Made by a program: the position numbers and the translations under genes. This document shows, piece after piece, positions 26,663-35,492 of a stretch of DNA of 64,000 nucleotides (within the stretch, counting starts at the first letter, position 1; each line of letters opens with the position of its first letter). The notes beneath the pieces were generated by a model that did no database searches, was not told where the DNA came from, and saw only the letters and a list, made by a program, of their open reading frames with translations. The DNA comes from Planctomycetota bacterium (GTDB lineage Bacteria; Planctomycetota; Phycisphaerae; UBA1845; PWPN01), in assembly GCA_029550525.1 (NCBI GenBank), contig JAKPHF010000062.1, forward strand, positions 248,001-312,000, written 5' to 3'.

Positions 26663-27634
26663 TTATCGGTTGAAACCTTTACGCTTCCTCACATTAGTGG
26701 GCCACCGGCACTCCCCACCGCTTCGGTCATGTCTCGACCAAGTCATCGGATCCAACTGCTCGGCTGGCTCGCCACTTGGATAGGTATGATGCGTGCCCGG
26801 ATAGTTGTTCCCATCAATGTTCTTGTTGTTCCATTCGCTGGCGTTGCCGATCAGCGTGTGCTCGCCTGACCGCCAGAAGTACTTGTTACTGGTCCGCAGA
26901 CCCCGGACATGGTCGGTACCTGGATATTTATCCGCCGGATTGAATTTCACCGACTCCACGTGGCCATCCATGAAAAGGATATTGGCTGACATCAGCGACT
27001 TGGTGCCATGCCGATACCCGACCGTGCTCCCGCCCCAATACAGGTAGGTGGCAATGTTGCGCGAAACACCCGGCGCGCCAAAACCATGCATCCAGGTCCA
27101 TGCCCCATCACCGGCAAGCACGACACTACTCTGATGGGCGTCGATTCGGTATTTGGTGTTCGGGACTTTCCAACCCATAGTCGCGGCAGGGACACTGATC
27201 CCGTAGCTGTAATCCATGCCATATTGGCCGTCAGGGCGTCTAAAATTCCACTCGCTCCCACGGCTAGCAGCCAAAGGGTCGGGCTTCATGTCCTTGGGGC
27301 ATTCCCCGAGGCTCAGATCGGGCAAGAATCGGGTGGCGTGAAGGACATCGATCCAGGTTGACAAGACTCGATTATGAAAGTCCATTGCTTGCGTGTTGTC
27401 GCCGTCATCCCAAGCCGGGTATGCCTTGTAGGTGTCGAAGCAGTACCGCAAGCTCATCCCGAGCTGATTGTTACGGGCCTTGCAGACGGTGTCCTTCGCT
27501 TCATCACGCGCCCGAGCCAATGAAGGCAGGAGGATTGAGATCAACAGAGCGATGATGGCAACCACCACCAAAACTTCAATCAGCGTGAATCCTACCCGAC
27601 CTTTTTGACACTGGTGTCGACGCATGCCGGCCAA
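26663..27634 (-). CDS. Prepilin-like protein, DUF1559 type
   Basis: A 323-residue protein with a type IV prepilin N-terminus: GFTLIEVLVVVAIIALLISI, with the Gly before Phe as the peptidase site and Glu at +5. The C-terminal region has ILFMDGHVE, the pattern that names the H-X9-DG group of planctomycete pseudopilins. These proteins are numerous in the phylum and their function is unknown. The ATG at 27634 or the internal ATG at 27625 could start it; AAAGGA lies upstream of the latter. It follows the zinc-ribbon gene by 15 bases on the same strand. Confidence 0.85.
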   Translation of the reverse strand: MAGMRRHQCQKGRVGFTLIEVLVVVAIIALLISILLPSLARARDEAKDTVCKARNNQLGMSLRYCFDTYKAYPAWDDGDNTQAMDFHNRVLSTWIDVLHATRFLPDLSLGECPKDMKPDPLAASRGSEWNFRRPDGQYGMDYSYGISVPAATMGWKVPNTKYRIDAHQSSVVLAGDGAWTWMHGFGAPGVSRNIATYLYWGGSTVGYRHGTKSLMSANILFMDGHVESVKFNPADKYPGTDHVRGLRTSNKYFWRSGEHTLIGNASEWNNKNIDGNNYPGTHHTYPSGEPAEQLDPMTWSRHDRSGGECRWPTNVRKRKGFNR

Positions 27635-27649
27635 TCCTTTGATCTGAGC

Positions 27650-28003
27650 CTACAGTTCTCCGCCCATCCTTCCGGTTGCACTACTGCCACATTTCGGGCA
27701 ACTCGGCGCCACTGGCTGTCGCGGAGGGTTGCCCGAAGCCGGAGGCGTGAACTGCTCATTACACTTGGCACATTCCCAGCGGTACCAACCAGTCATCTTG
27801 CCGCAGTTCGGGCATTCGACCGGTGGAGTATCTGCCACATCGAGTTCAGCCAGGAAATCTTTGTTGCATGATGTGCAATGCAGACTTGCATTGTAGTTTC
27901 GCCGGGTGCCGTAGTCGTTCAGGTCAGCCGAGCGCCAGTAATACAAGCCCCCGGCGGCGCCGAACAGAATCACCACGAGCGCAATGCTGTATTTCTTATC
28001 CAT
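27650..28003 (-). CDS. Small membrane protein with two zinc ribbons
   Basis: A 117-residue protein with one N-terminal membrane segment (about 5-23) and four CxxC pairs (CTSC, CPNC, CAKC, CPKC), enough for two zinc ribbons. No family name is recognised. The stop lies 15 bases before the prepilin-like gene, so the two are probably one operon. Many planctomycete prepilin genes have similar small zinc-ribbon neighbours, which suggests a shared envelope role; this is inference. Confidence 0.75.
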   Translation of the reverse strand: MDKKYSIALVVILFGAAGGLYYWRSADLNDYGTRRNYNASLHCTSCNKDFLAELDVADTPPVECPNCGKMTGWYRWECAKCNEQFTPPASGNPPRQPVAPSCPKCGSSATGRMGGEL

Positions 28004-28278
28004 GTCGCGCGTCGACGAGCGAAAGAAGAAAGTGACCGCGCCTCATGTGGGCGGACAATCGAGATGCCCTGCCCCCGCAAGCTTCGCCCGGTGAGGCGCT
28101 TGATCCCAGGAAGCAACTTTAGCTCGTTTTAGCTGCTTCTGCAACAGCTTTTCTGGAACCCGGGAACGGATAACCGTTAGCCGTCCGAATCGTGCGGCAC
28201 GCCCCGGCGTAGCCACCCCTTATCGCCCCACCAAGGGCCTTCACCCAAAGCGGAGACTGGGAGCGTCAGGACATGCCC

Positions 28279-29949
28279 CTATGGGGCGGATCCCCCCTCC
28301 TCGCAGGCCGGGTCGGCGTCGCGATTCGGGCCGGAGTAGCAGGCGATAAACAGCGCCACGTCCTGCTCATCCACGTCGCCGTCGCCGTCCAGCCGGGCAT
28401 ACAGGCAGGCCGAATCGGTCACGTCGATGCCCGCTCCCGTATAACAGGCCTGGAACAGCCCGAAGTCCTCCTGATCGACGTCGCCGTCGCGGTCCAGGTC
28501 GGCCCGAACATAGACCTGCCCCTCGACCACGAACGTCCGCACCGGCGACCGCACGAGCAGGCGGCCCACTTGCGGGTCGCCCAGGGGCTCGGCCGAAATG
28601 ACGCGGTAGTAGTACGTCCCGACCGCGGGGACCTGCACATCCACCTGGTGATCGGTCACGACATCCTCCACCATCGCGTGCGAGCCCAGCTCAGGCGTGG
28701 AGCCGTATTCCACCCGGCTGTCGGACGGCCAGTCCGTGTGCCAGCGAATCCGCACGGCCGGCGGGTCATCGGAGATCTGCTGCACCGTCGAGAGCCAAGG
28801 CCCGGTGGTCACATGGAACCGTCGCCCGCCCGCATCGGCGTAATCGTTCCGCGTGCAGTTGGGCATCACCTCGTACGTCGTGGACGGCGACAGACCCGTG
28901 ATCGCGTACTGGTGCGACGTTGCCATCCCCACAGAACGATCCGTGAACTTCTCGTTGTCCCAGTTCCATGTGCCGTCGCGCGTCCACCACAACTGCGCGT
29001 GCGCCGCCACGTTGGTCGTCCAGCTCAGCGAAATGACGGTCCCCGCGTCCGGCACGTCAGCCACGAGGTTTTCGATCACGATCGGATTGTCTTTCAGCTT
29101 GCTGAGCGCGAGCCCCATCGCGGTAGCGTTTTCGAACGCCGCGTTGTCCAGCGGCGACAGCGCGAGACTGAACACCGGATGGAGATAATGAGGATACAAG
29201 TACCAACAAGCGCAGTGCACCTGACGCTCGTGCGAAGCGTTCCACTCCCCGATATCGCGGGCGAACTGAGCCATGACCGCCATCGCGTTCGGGTTGGTGC
29301 CGGCCACCCAGCCCCACTCGGTGATGTACACTCCCACGCCGGGGCGGGCTCCAGCCTGATCGAGGTAGTCGAAAAGATCGGCGGGCACGCTGCTGCCCGC
29401 GTGGGCCGTCACGCCGTCGTAGCCGTCCGGCCCCAGAAGCATCATGGTTTCGTACTGCCGTTGGCCGCTGTTCATGTGTCCGATAATCACCACCGCCTCG
29501 GGCTGCACGGCCTTGATCGCCGCCCGCACCTTGCGGAAGCAGTCCGCGTAGATGGGCGCTGTCACGTCGAAGAACTCGACCTCGTTGCCGATGGAGTAGT
29601 GACGCGTGTAACGCTTGACCGCGTTGGCCCAGTTGCCACACTGCACGGCAAACTCGTCCTGCTCCGCCGCGGTCAGCGGGATGGTCTGCTCCCACTTCCA
29701 GTCGAGCCGCTGCAGAACCGTAAACCCCTCGCCCGAGGCCCACTTATGGCGATTCACGTCCACGCTGTCGGTGGCGGTGGCGTTGGCCTCCACGCACCAG
29801 CCCGTCCGGTTGCTCATGACATCGATGTGGGCTCCCCAGTCCCAGGAGTGAATGCCGAACACCTGCTTGGACTCAGCTCGTCCCCGCGCGGGAAACGCAC
29901 TGAGCATCGCCGCCAAGGTACACGCCATGAAGGGGCACAATCTGCGCAT
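28279..29949 (-). CDS. Secreted glycosidase-like protein with FN3 and EF-hand domains
   Basis: A 556-residue exported protein. The signal peptide ends near ARGRAE. A TIM-barrel-like domain (about 25-300) has IGNEVEFFDV, the Asn-Glu pair typical of clan GH-A acid/base residues, and later YITEWGWVAG as the likely nucleophile strand. Two fibronectin-like domains follow (GLSPSTTYEV; VPAVGTYYYRVISAEP). The end carries two calcium-loop repeats (DLDRDGDVDQEDF, RLDGDGDVDEQDV). The ATG at 29949 is chosen for its AGGGGAGG site. The barrel may be GH39/GH5-like; the substrate is unknown. Confidence 0.75.
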   Translation of the reverse strand: MRRLCPFMACTLAAMLSAFPARGRAESKQVFGIHSWDWGAHIDVMSNRTGWCVEANATATDSVDVNRHKWASGEGFTVLQRLDWKWEQTIPLTAAEQDEFAVQCGNWANAVKRYTRHYSIGNEVEFFDVTAPIYADCFRKVRAAIKAVQPEAVVIIGHMNSGQRQYETMMLLGPDGYDGVTAHAGSSVPADLFDYLDQAGARPGVGVYITEWGWVAGTNPNAMAVMAQFARDIGEWNASHERQVHCACWYLYPHYLHPVFSLALSPLDNAAFENATAMGLALSKLKDNPIVIENLVADVPDAGTVISLSWTTNVAAHAQLWWTRDGTWNWDNEKFTDRSVGMATSHQYAITGLSPSTTYEVMPNCTRNDYADAGGRRFHVTTGPWLSTVQQISDDPPAVRIRWHTDWPSDSRVEYGSTPELGSHAMVEDVVTDHQVDVQVPAVGTYYYRVISAEPLGDPQVGRLLVRSPVRTFVVEGQVYVRADLDRDGDVDQEDFGLFQACYTGAGIDVTDSACLYARLDGDGDVDEQDVALFIACYSGPNRDADPACEEGGSAP

Positions 29950-30029
29950 ATGGCCTCCCCTCGGAAATGTGGAAATGTGACGCCGCCCATGATAACACAA
30001 AACCGCCAGGACGTGAATCGCATGCTTAC

Positions 30030-31166
30030 CTACCGGCCCGGCCCGGATGCCTTCAGTCCGGGGCTCTCGGCAGACAACTGCCGATAACACTGCAGCAGAT
30101 AGCCGACCGCCTGCACGTCGATGTTGACCACCTCCTGCGGCGGCAGCTGAGACACCGCGGCCAGACGATACTGCATGATCCCACGGATCGCATCGCGCGT
30201 CTCGATGCCCGCGTGCACGTGAGCCAGGAGCAGCGCTTCGAGAATAAACGCGTCGCGATGCGTGTTGTGCCGCTCGGCGGAGGCCGAATCGGGCGGCGCG
30301 GGCTTGGTGTTCATCTCAACCGGAATCTCACCCGAGCAACGCTGCAGCTCGATCGCCCGCCGGACGCCCGCTTCGATGGACTGGAGCAGCCGGCCGCGAA
30401 CGGGATGGTCGGCGGGCAGAACGCGATACACTTCGATCAGTCCCCGAAGAATGATCGCATGATACCAGATGCGCTGGTTGTGGCCGACCAGTTCGGGCGG
30501 AGCGTCAGCGCCTTCCTTCCAACTGCCGTCAGCAGTCTGGCGTGGCAACGCGCAGTGGACAACTCTGAACACCGCCTCATCCAGCCAGCGCTGCTCGCCC
30601 GTGATGCGGTAGTGCTTGGCCAGATGCCATACGGCAAACATCACGTAATTAGTATTCCAGACCAAATCGCAATCAGCTTCCCACTCCGCCGCTCGCGCCG
30701 AGGCTGCCAGATACCGGGCATCGCCGAACGTCGCGTAACCTTCCGCCAGAGCCGCACCGCCCTCGGCCGTGGTGTACTGACAATCGACACGATTATCCGT
30801 GCCCGCCGGCGTGTTCCACCACGTGAAATGGCCGTCGGGCTTCTGATCGCGCACGAGCCAATCCAGCGCTGCCCGGGCTCGCGCCTCGTACACCGGGTTC
30901 CTCTCGAGGCTCCACGCGCTCATGTAACCCTGGGCGCGGCGGCTGGCATCGCGGACCAGCGGATGCTCGATGCCGTACTCGACATTGGTCCATGTGCCGT
31001 CGCCGCGGTACTCCGCCTCGCTGCGTTCGTGATAGTATTCGAAATGCTCGAGCACTTGGGCATACGTGAAATCCGCGAAGCGGGCCTGTGCCGCCGGTCG
31101 ACTGCACCCCGCAACCAGACCCCACAAGAGCACTACCCCGCCGACACCCAATAAGAGGCGCTTGAC
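30030..31166 (-). CDS. Lipoprotein with alpha/alpha-barrel-like fold
   Basis: About 378 residues from a GTG at 31166. The hydrophobic stretch ends in a lipobox LVAGC, so it is a membrane-anchored lipoprotein. The body is helical, with repeated motifs such as YMSAWSLERNPVYEARARAALDWLVRDQKPDGHF and AEGYATFGDARYLAASARAAEWE, which suggest an (alpha/alpha) barrel as in polysaccharide lyases or glycosidases. An upstream ATG at 31259 would put 31 extra residues before the signal, so it is less likely. It lies between the isomerase-like gene and the glycosidase-like gene on the same strand. Confidence 0.65.
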   Translation of the reverse strand, partial: VKRLLLGVGGVVLLWGLVAGCSRPAAQARFADFTYAQVLEHFEYYHERSEAEYRGDGTWTNVEYGIEHPLVRDASRRAQGYMSAWSLERNPVYEARARAALDWLVRDQKPDGHFTWWNTPAGTDNRVDCQYTTAEGGAALAEGYATFGDARYLAASARAAEWEADCDLVWNTNYVMFAVWHLAKHYRITGEQRWLDEAVFRVVHCALPRQTADGSWKEGADAPPELVGHNQRIWYHAIILRGLIEVYRVLPADHPVRGRLLQSIEAGVRRAIELQRCSGEIPVEMNTKPAPPDSASAERHNTHRDAFILEALLLAHVHAGIETRDAIRGIMQYRLAAVSQLPPQEVVNIDVQAVGYLLQCYRQLSAESPGLKASGPGR

Positions 31167-31334
31167 ACGAAAGGATGGCTCTTGGCCACCGCAAGGAATG
31201 AAGCCCCGATGATCACCCGCGATCACGTCTAAGTTTTCTCGCTGATGCAGTCGAAGCATGTCATCACTACACTGCCCAGGACGGCGAAGGCCTACTGATG
31301 CGGCAGAGTCTCTGCACTCGTCATTCGAACTTCG

Positions 31335-32399
31335 TCATTCGGATTTGGCTCTTCGGGCTCCCATCCCCTCGACAGCCCTCTTGCCCTTGCGGCAGGCGTC
31401 GTACACATCCTCGATCATCCAGGCGTCGATCATGATCCAGCCGCGATACCCGCCGTCCCACAGCGTCTTCAACGATGCGTCGATATCGCAGTGGCCGTCG
31501 CCGCAGGCCACATGCCGCGATGTGCCGCCGAACAATGTGCCGTCCGTGTCGGTCAGGTGCACGTGTCCGACATGCTCGACGCCCAGAGCTTTCAACATGA
31601 GCTCCGGCCGGCCTGAGCGGTCCGACATGAGATCGAAGTGGCTGGGATCGTAGTTGGTTTTGCATGCCGGGTGATCCGCGCCGGCCAGGATGCGTCGCAG
31701 GTGATCGAGTGTGTTGAACACGAATGGCGGCTCGATCTCGAATGATAGCCACATCCCCTCGTCCGCGCACATCTGAGCCGCCCGGCGGTACGTGGCTGCA
31801 CAGCGGTCGATCGCCTCGTCGATGGTCTGCTCGCCCAAAGGTCCGCCCGGCCAGGTGCCCACGAAGTCGCATCCCAACGCCCGCGCGAGTCTCACCTGCT
31901 CGCCGAACGTGCGGAGCCACTCGGCCCGCTCGGCCGCGCTTTCGGCGAACGGTCGGCCCGTTGGCGCCGACTGGATCGTGTGAATCTTCAGTCCGTATCG
32001 CTCGTACAGCCCGCGCAGCGCATCCACGCGCCGCCTGTCGTCAGCCGCGGGGTATTCGCCGGCCGGCCAGCCCTGCACCAGTTCCACACCCTCGAAACCT
32101 TCTTGTTGACAAAAGTCGAGGACTTCCCAGATCGGGTAGCGCTTCTTGTGCACCTGCTCGGACGACATAAACCCGTTGAGGCCGACGGCTACCCGCCAAC
32201 CCCGCGGTCCGCCCGCCGCCTTCATCCGCCGCGCGACGTCCGCCGCATCTCGCAAGGCCGTCTGCCACCCCGCCGCCGATCGTGACGCCGTATCCGCCGC
32301 CACAATCGTGCCGGCTTTCGACGCCAGCAGCACCCCAGCGCTCCAGGCCAGTCCCCGCCGACACAAAGTTCGGCGACTCATCATTCGACGTTCATCCAT
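31335..32399 (-). CDS. Sugar phosphate isomerase/epimerase-like protein, Tat-exported
   Basis: A 354-residue AP-endonuclease-2/xylose-isomerase-like TIM barrel with a twin-arginine-like N-terminus (MSRRTLCRRGLAWSAGVLLAS). Metal-site motifs are FEGVELVQGW, FEIEPPFVFNT (Glu), NYDPSHFDL (Asp, His), HVHLTDTDG and a final IMIDAWM in place of the usual Glu-containing strand. The stop codon lies within a TCATTCGG repeat unit. The start is either 32399 or the ATG five codons later. Planctomycetes have many exported relatives of unknown substrate. Confidence 0.8.
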   Translation of the reverse strand: MDERRMMSRRTLCRRGLAWSAGVLLASKAGTIVAADTASRSAAGWQTALRDAADVARRMKAAGGPRGWRVAVGLNGFMSSEQVHKKRYPIWEVLDFCQQEGFEGVELVQGWPAGEYPAADDRRRVDALRGLYERYGLKIHTIQSAPTGRPFAESAAERAEWLRTFGEQVRLARALGCDFVGTWPGGPLGEQTIDEAIDRCAATYRRAAQMCADEGMWLSFEIEPPFVFNTLDHLRRILAGADHPACKTNYDPSHFDLMSDRSGRPELMLKALGVEHVGHVHLTDTDGTLFGGTSRHVACGDGHCDIDASLKTLWDGGYRGWIMIDAWMIEDVYDACRKGKRAVEGMGARRAKSE

Positions 32400-32454
32400 C
32401 TCGCCAGGTCCCGCCCCGCTCTGTGAAGCCGCCGTCGTCACTCGACGACCGTTA

Positions 32455-32615
32455 TTGCGGCATTGTCTTTGTCATTCGTCATTCGGATTTCGTCATTCAT
32501 CATCCGCTCTTGCCCCGATCCTACCAGCTTCCCGAAGCTGGCAAAAGCTTGCGAGCATGGATGCGTCCATTGACGAGACAGCATGTTGACGTGTACGCAC
32601 AGGAAGCGTGCACCT
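32455..32615. repeat. TCATTCG repeats and adjacent hairpins
   Basis: At 32462-32505 the gap repeats TCATTCG words. Further on, CCAGCTTCCCGAAGCTGG is a hairpin, and GTACGCACAGGAAGCGTGCAC resembles the hairpin at about 20042. The wider gap 32400-32760 has no gene. Confidence 0.6.
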
Positions 32616-32701
32616 AATCCGAGACAGACACGATGTCCGCACCCGGGCGTGCGCGAGAGTCGACAATCGGAAATGCTCGAGCGGCAGGGGCGCAATAGAA
32701 A

Positions 32702-32739
32702 ACCACGGAGGCGGCCTTCAAGGTTGCCGCCCCCGTGGT
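32702..32739 (-). terminator. Terminator of the PEP-CTERM gene
   Basis: On the minus strand ACCACGGGGGCGGC pairs with GCCGCCTCCGTGGT and is followed by TTTCTATTG. It lies 22 bases past the stop of the PEP-CTERM gene. Confidence 0.75.
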
Positions 32740-32760
32740 CTTACCTTCTTGAAGCGGGTC

Positions 32761-33540
32761 TTACTTCCGTGTTCGACGGGGTCGGCAGCGAACCGCAACC
32801 AGGCTCAGGCCGCACGCCAGTAGCAGCGAAGACGGTTCGGGGATGACCATTGCCTTGGCGTAGAAGGAAATGGTCGGAGCAGGTGCGCCCGGTTCGAGAA
32901 TGCGAACCAGCGGATTTGGCTGATTGGCCGTATCGAAGGTCGTCACCCGCACCCAGCGCGCGGCAGAGTCATCGACGAACTGGAGATCAAACTGGAGCGA
33001 CTTCGAACCGGAATAAGCCGTGCTGTCGGAGACCGCCGTCGTGCTACCCGGCAGTACATTGGCCGTCGTCGAACCAGAGAATCCGGGTTCCTGAAACATG
33101 ACCTCCGTGCCGAGGGCCGCAGCTTCGAAATCCTGCACGATCGGCCCCGAAGCCACGGTGTTGGTCACGTCGTCGATCCACAACCGGATCGGATCGGTGA
33201 TGCCGACGTGGTTGAGTATACGAATGTGTTCCAGCACAGCCCACTCATGCCCGGCTTCAAGCTGCCCATTGGCGGTCGTACCCGCGAACGCCGTGAGTGG
33301 ATCAGTCGCGGGAGTAAACGTGAACAACTGCCAGGTTCCATCGGCGATCAGTGTCTGACCATCGCGATTGACCCACTCGATGCCGCCACCGGAGCTACCG
33401 CCGTTGCCGAATACCGGGCCGGGGACATTGTTCTCGCGAATCCCGATGGAGAGTTGCAAGGAGGTGCCCTCCACGACCCATGCGCTCCCCAAAATGAACA
33501 AAGAGGCCAAACCAATATCCCTTAAGGACAAGCGTGCCAT
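32761..33540 (-). CDS. PEP-CTERM sorting domain protein
   Basis: A 259-residue exported protein. The N-terminal signal reads SLRDIGLASLFILGSAWVV. The C-terminus has the PEP-CTERM tripartite signal: VIPEPSS, a hydrophobic helix (LLLACGLSLVAV) and a basic tail RCRPRRTRK, recognised by exosortase. No exosortase or glycosyltransferase cluster is in the window. The body looks like a beta-sandwich with no recognised catalytic motif. An AGGAGGGAG ribosome site precedes the ATG, and a clear terminator follows. Confidence 0.85.
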   Translation of the reverse strand: MARLSLRDIGLASLFILGSAWVVEGTSLQLSIGIRENNVPGPVFGNGGSSGGGIEWVNRDGQTLIADGTWQLFTFTPATDPLTAFAGTTANGQLEAGHEWAVLEHIRILNHVGITDPIRLWIDDVTNTVASGPIVQDFEAAALGTEVMFQEPGFSGSTTANVLPGSTTAVSDSTAYSGSKSLQFDLQFVDDSAARWVRVTTFDTANQPNPLVRILEPGAPAPTISFYAKAMVIPEPSSLLLACGLSLVAVRCRPRRTRK

Positions 33541-33806
33541 CGAACTCCCTCCTGAGACATGGACAGAAGAAATGAACGTCCAACCTCAAAACCCGTTTAC
33601 ACCATCAGGATAAGGCCTCGTGCCGCACATCCGCCAGCATTAGTCAAGGTTTTTTGCTCCGGGTATCGCAGAAAGGCGCTGCACAACCGGGCCGTGGCGC
33701 TCGCTCGATACGCACCAACCGGTGATGTTGCGAGCCCTTTGGAGCGGTCCAAAACCTCCTACCCTTACACTTGCCTTACATCCGGCACTCCGGTAGCATG
33801 GCCGCC

Positions 33807-35336
33807 ATGCTCTCACGTCTACACTCCATGGCACTGGCGGGAATCGAGGCGATTCGCTGCGAGGTCGAGGTGGATGTGGCCTCGCGAGGATTCGACAAGG
33901 CGGTGATCGTCGGCCTGCCCGATACGGCAGTCAAGGAAAGCCTCGAACGCGTCCGTAGTGCCATCCGCAACAGCGGCTACGAGTGGCCCAAGCACAAGGC
34001 CATCGTCAATCTCGCTCCCGCCGACGTCAAAAAGGAAGGGCCCGCGTTCGACCTGCCCATCGCCCTGGGCATGATCTTCGCGGGCGGTGAGGGCACACCC
34101 GAACGGGCGGCCGAGTTCATCATCGCCGGCGAACTGGCCCTCGACGGTCGCGTGCGGCCCATCAAGGGTGCCTTAAGCATGGCCCTGCTGGCTCGCGAGG
34201 CCGGCCTCAAGGGCCTGATCCTTCCTCGCGAGAACGCGGCGGAAGCGGCCGTCTGCGACGACGTCGAAGTCATCAGCATCGGCACGCTGGCCGAGGCCGT
34301 CGGCTTCCTCACCGATCGCCTGCCGCTCGAGCCCACTTGCATCGACGTGAACGAGGTTTTCAACCAGGCGTCGCGATACGACGTGGATTTCTCCGAGGTC
34401 CGAGGTCAGGAGGCGGCCAAACGAGCGCTGACCATCGCCGCCGCCGGTGCCCACAACGTGCTGCTCATCGGCCCGCCCGGCACGGGCAAGACCATGCTGT
34501 CCAAGAGGCTGCCCACGATCCTGCCGCCGCTGACGCTCGCAGAGTCGCTCGAAACCACGCGGATTTACTCCGCCTCGGGCGAGTTGCCGCCGGGCACCGC
34601 GCTTCTGGCCCGCCGCCCCGTGCGCTCGCCCCACCACTCGGCCAGCGGCCCGGCCATGGTCGGCGGTGGCACCGTGCCCCGGGCCGGCGAAGTCTCGCTG
34701 GCGCATCATGGCCTGCTCTTCCTCGACGAGTTCCCCGAGTTCCCCCGGAGCATCCTCGAAACGCTTCGCCAACCGCTCGAGGACGGCGTGGTCACCATCG
34801 CCCGGGCCCATGCCTCCATTTGCTTCCCAGCCCGCTTCATGCTCGTCGCGGCGATGAACCCGTGTCCCTGCGGCTACTTCACCGACCCCAACAAGCCCTG
34901 CAAGTGCTCGCCCAACCAGATCGACAAGTACCTCTCCCGCATCAGCGGCCCGCTCATCGACCGCATCGACATCCACATCGAGGTGCCGCCCGTGCCCTTC
35001 CGCGAATTACGCGGCACCCGTGACGGCAGCGACAGCGCTACGCTTCGCGAGCAGGTCATTGCCGCCCGTGAAGTCCAGCGGCGCCGCTTCGGCGAACACT
35101 CCACCACGCTCAATGGCCGCATGGGCCCCCGCCAGCTCCGCAAATACTGCCAGATTGACGACACGGGCGAACGCCTGCTGAAGCAGGCCCTCACCGAGCT
35201 TGGTCTATCCGCCCGCGCTCACGACAAGATCCTCCGCGTGGCCCGCACCATCGCCGACCTCGCCGGCGACGACCGCATCCGCTGCGACCACCTCACCGAG
35301 GCCATCATGTACCGCCGACTCGACCGGCAATTGTGA
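33807..35336 (+). CDS. comM: YifB/ComM-family AAA ATPase
   Basis: A 509-residue Mg-chelatase-like AAA protein. In competent bacteria ComM is a helicase that promotes branch migration during transformation. The N-terminal domain reads MLSRLHSMALAGIEA, then VIVGLPDTAVKES. The ATPase has Walker A GPPGTGKTM, Walker B LLFLDEFPEF and CPCGYFTDP with paired cysteines. The C-terminal domain ends in LSARAHDKILRVARTIADL. The ATG at 33807 matches the family start; TAGCAT lies 7 bases before it. Upstream in-frame starts exist at 33771 and 33798. Confidence 0.92.
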   Translation: MLSRLHSMALAGIEAIRCEVEVDVASRGFDKAVIVGLPDTAVKESLERVRSAIRNSGYEWPKHKAIVNLAPADVKKEGPAFDLPIALGMIFAGGEGTPERAAEFIIAGELALDGRVRPIKGALSMALLAREAGLKGLILPRENAAEAAVCDDVEVISIGTLAEAVGFLTDRLPLEPTCIDVNEVFNQASRYDVDFSEVRGQEAAKRALTIAAAGAHNVLLIGPPGTGKTMLSKRLPTILPPLTLAESLETTRIYSASGELPPGTALLARRPVRSPHHSASGPAMVGGGTVPRAGEVSLAHHGLLFLDEFPEFPRSILETLRQPLEDGVVTIARAHASICFPARFMLVAAMNPCPCGYFTDPNKPCKCSPNQIDKYLSRISGPLIDRIDIHIEVPPVPFRELRGTRDGSDSATLREQVIAAREVQRRRFGEHSTTLNGRMGPRQLRKYCQIDDTGERLLKQALTELGLSARAHDKILRVARTIADLAGDDRIRCDHLTEAIMYRRLDRQL

Positions 35337-35368
35337 TAATTTCGAGCAGATGACGGTCTCTCCCGGGG

Positions 35369-35472
35369 GCTGGGGATTGGGGCTGGGGACTGGTGGCATT
35401 CCCGCTCAGGTCGTTCGTTTCTGGCTCATGGCTGATAGCTGACGGCTGAGAGCTCATAGCTGACAGCTCGCT
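35369..35472. repeat. Two low-complexity repeat families between genes
   Basis: GGGGCTGGGGATTGGGGC words (35369-35395) are followed by GGCTCATGGCTGATAGC and AGCTCATAGCTGACAGC words (35430-35468). The first type recurs near 42757 and 43030. The second belongs to the AGCTCATAGC family. Confidence 0.6.
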
Positions 35473-35479
35473 CCCCAGT

Positions 35480-35485
35480 TACAAT
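35480..35485 (+). promoter_or_regulatory. -10 element with leaderless geometry
   Basis: TACAAT is followed by 7 bases and then the ATG of the UroD-family gene at 35493. No ribosome site is present between them. Confidence 0.5.
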
Positions 35486-35492
35486 CCCCGGT

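Noticed and set aside
28273..30087. A 604-codon frame opposite the glycosidase-like gene.
   Set aside because: The opposite strand has a signal peptide, FN3 and calcium-loop motifs and a strong ribosome site; this frame has none.
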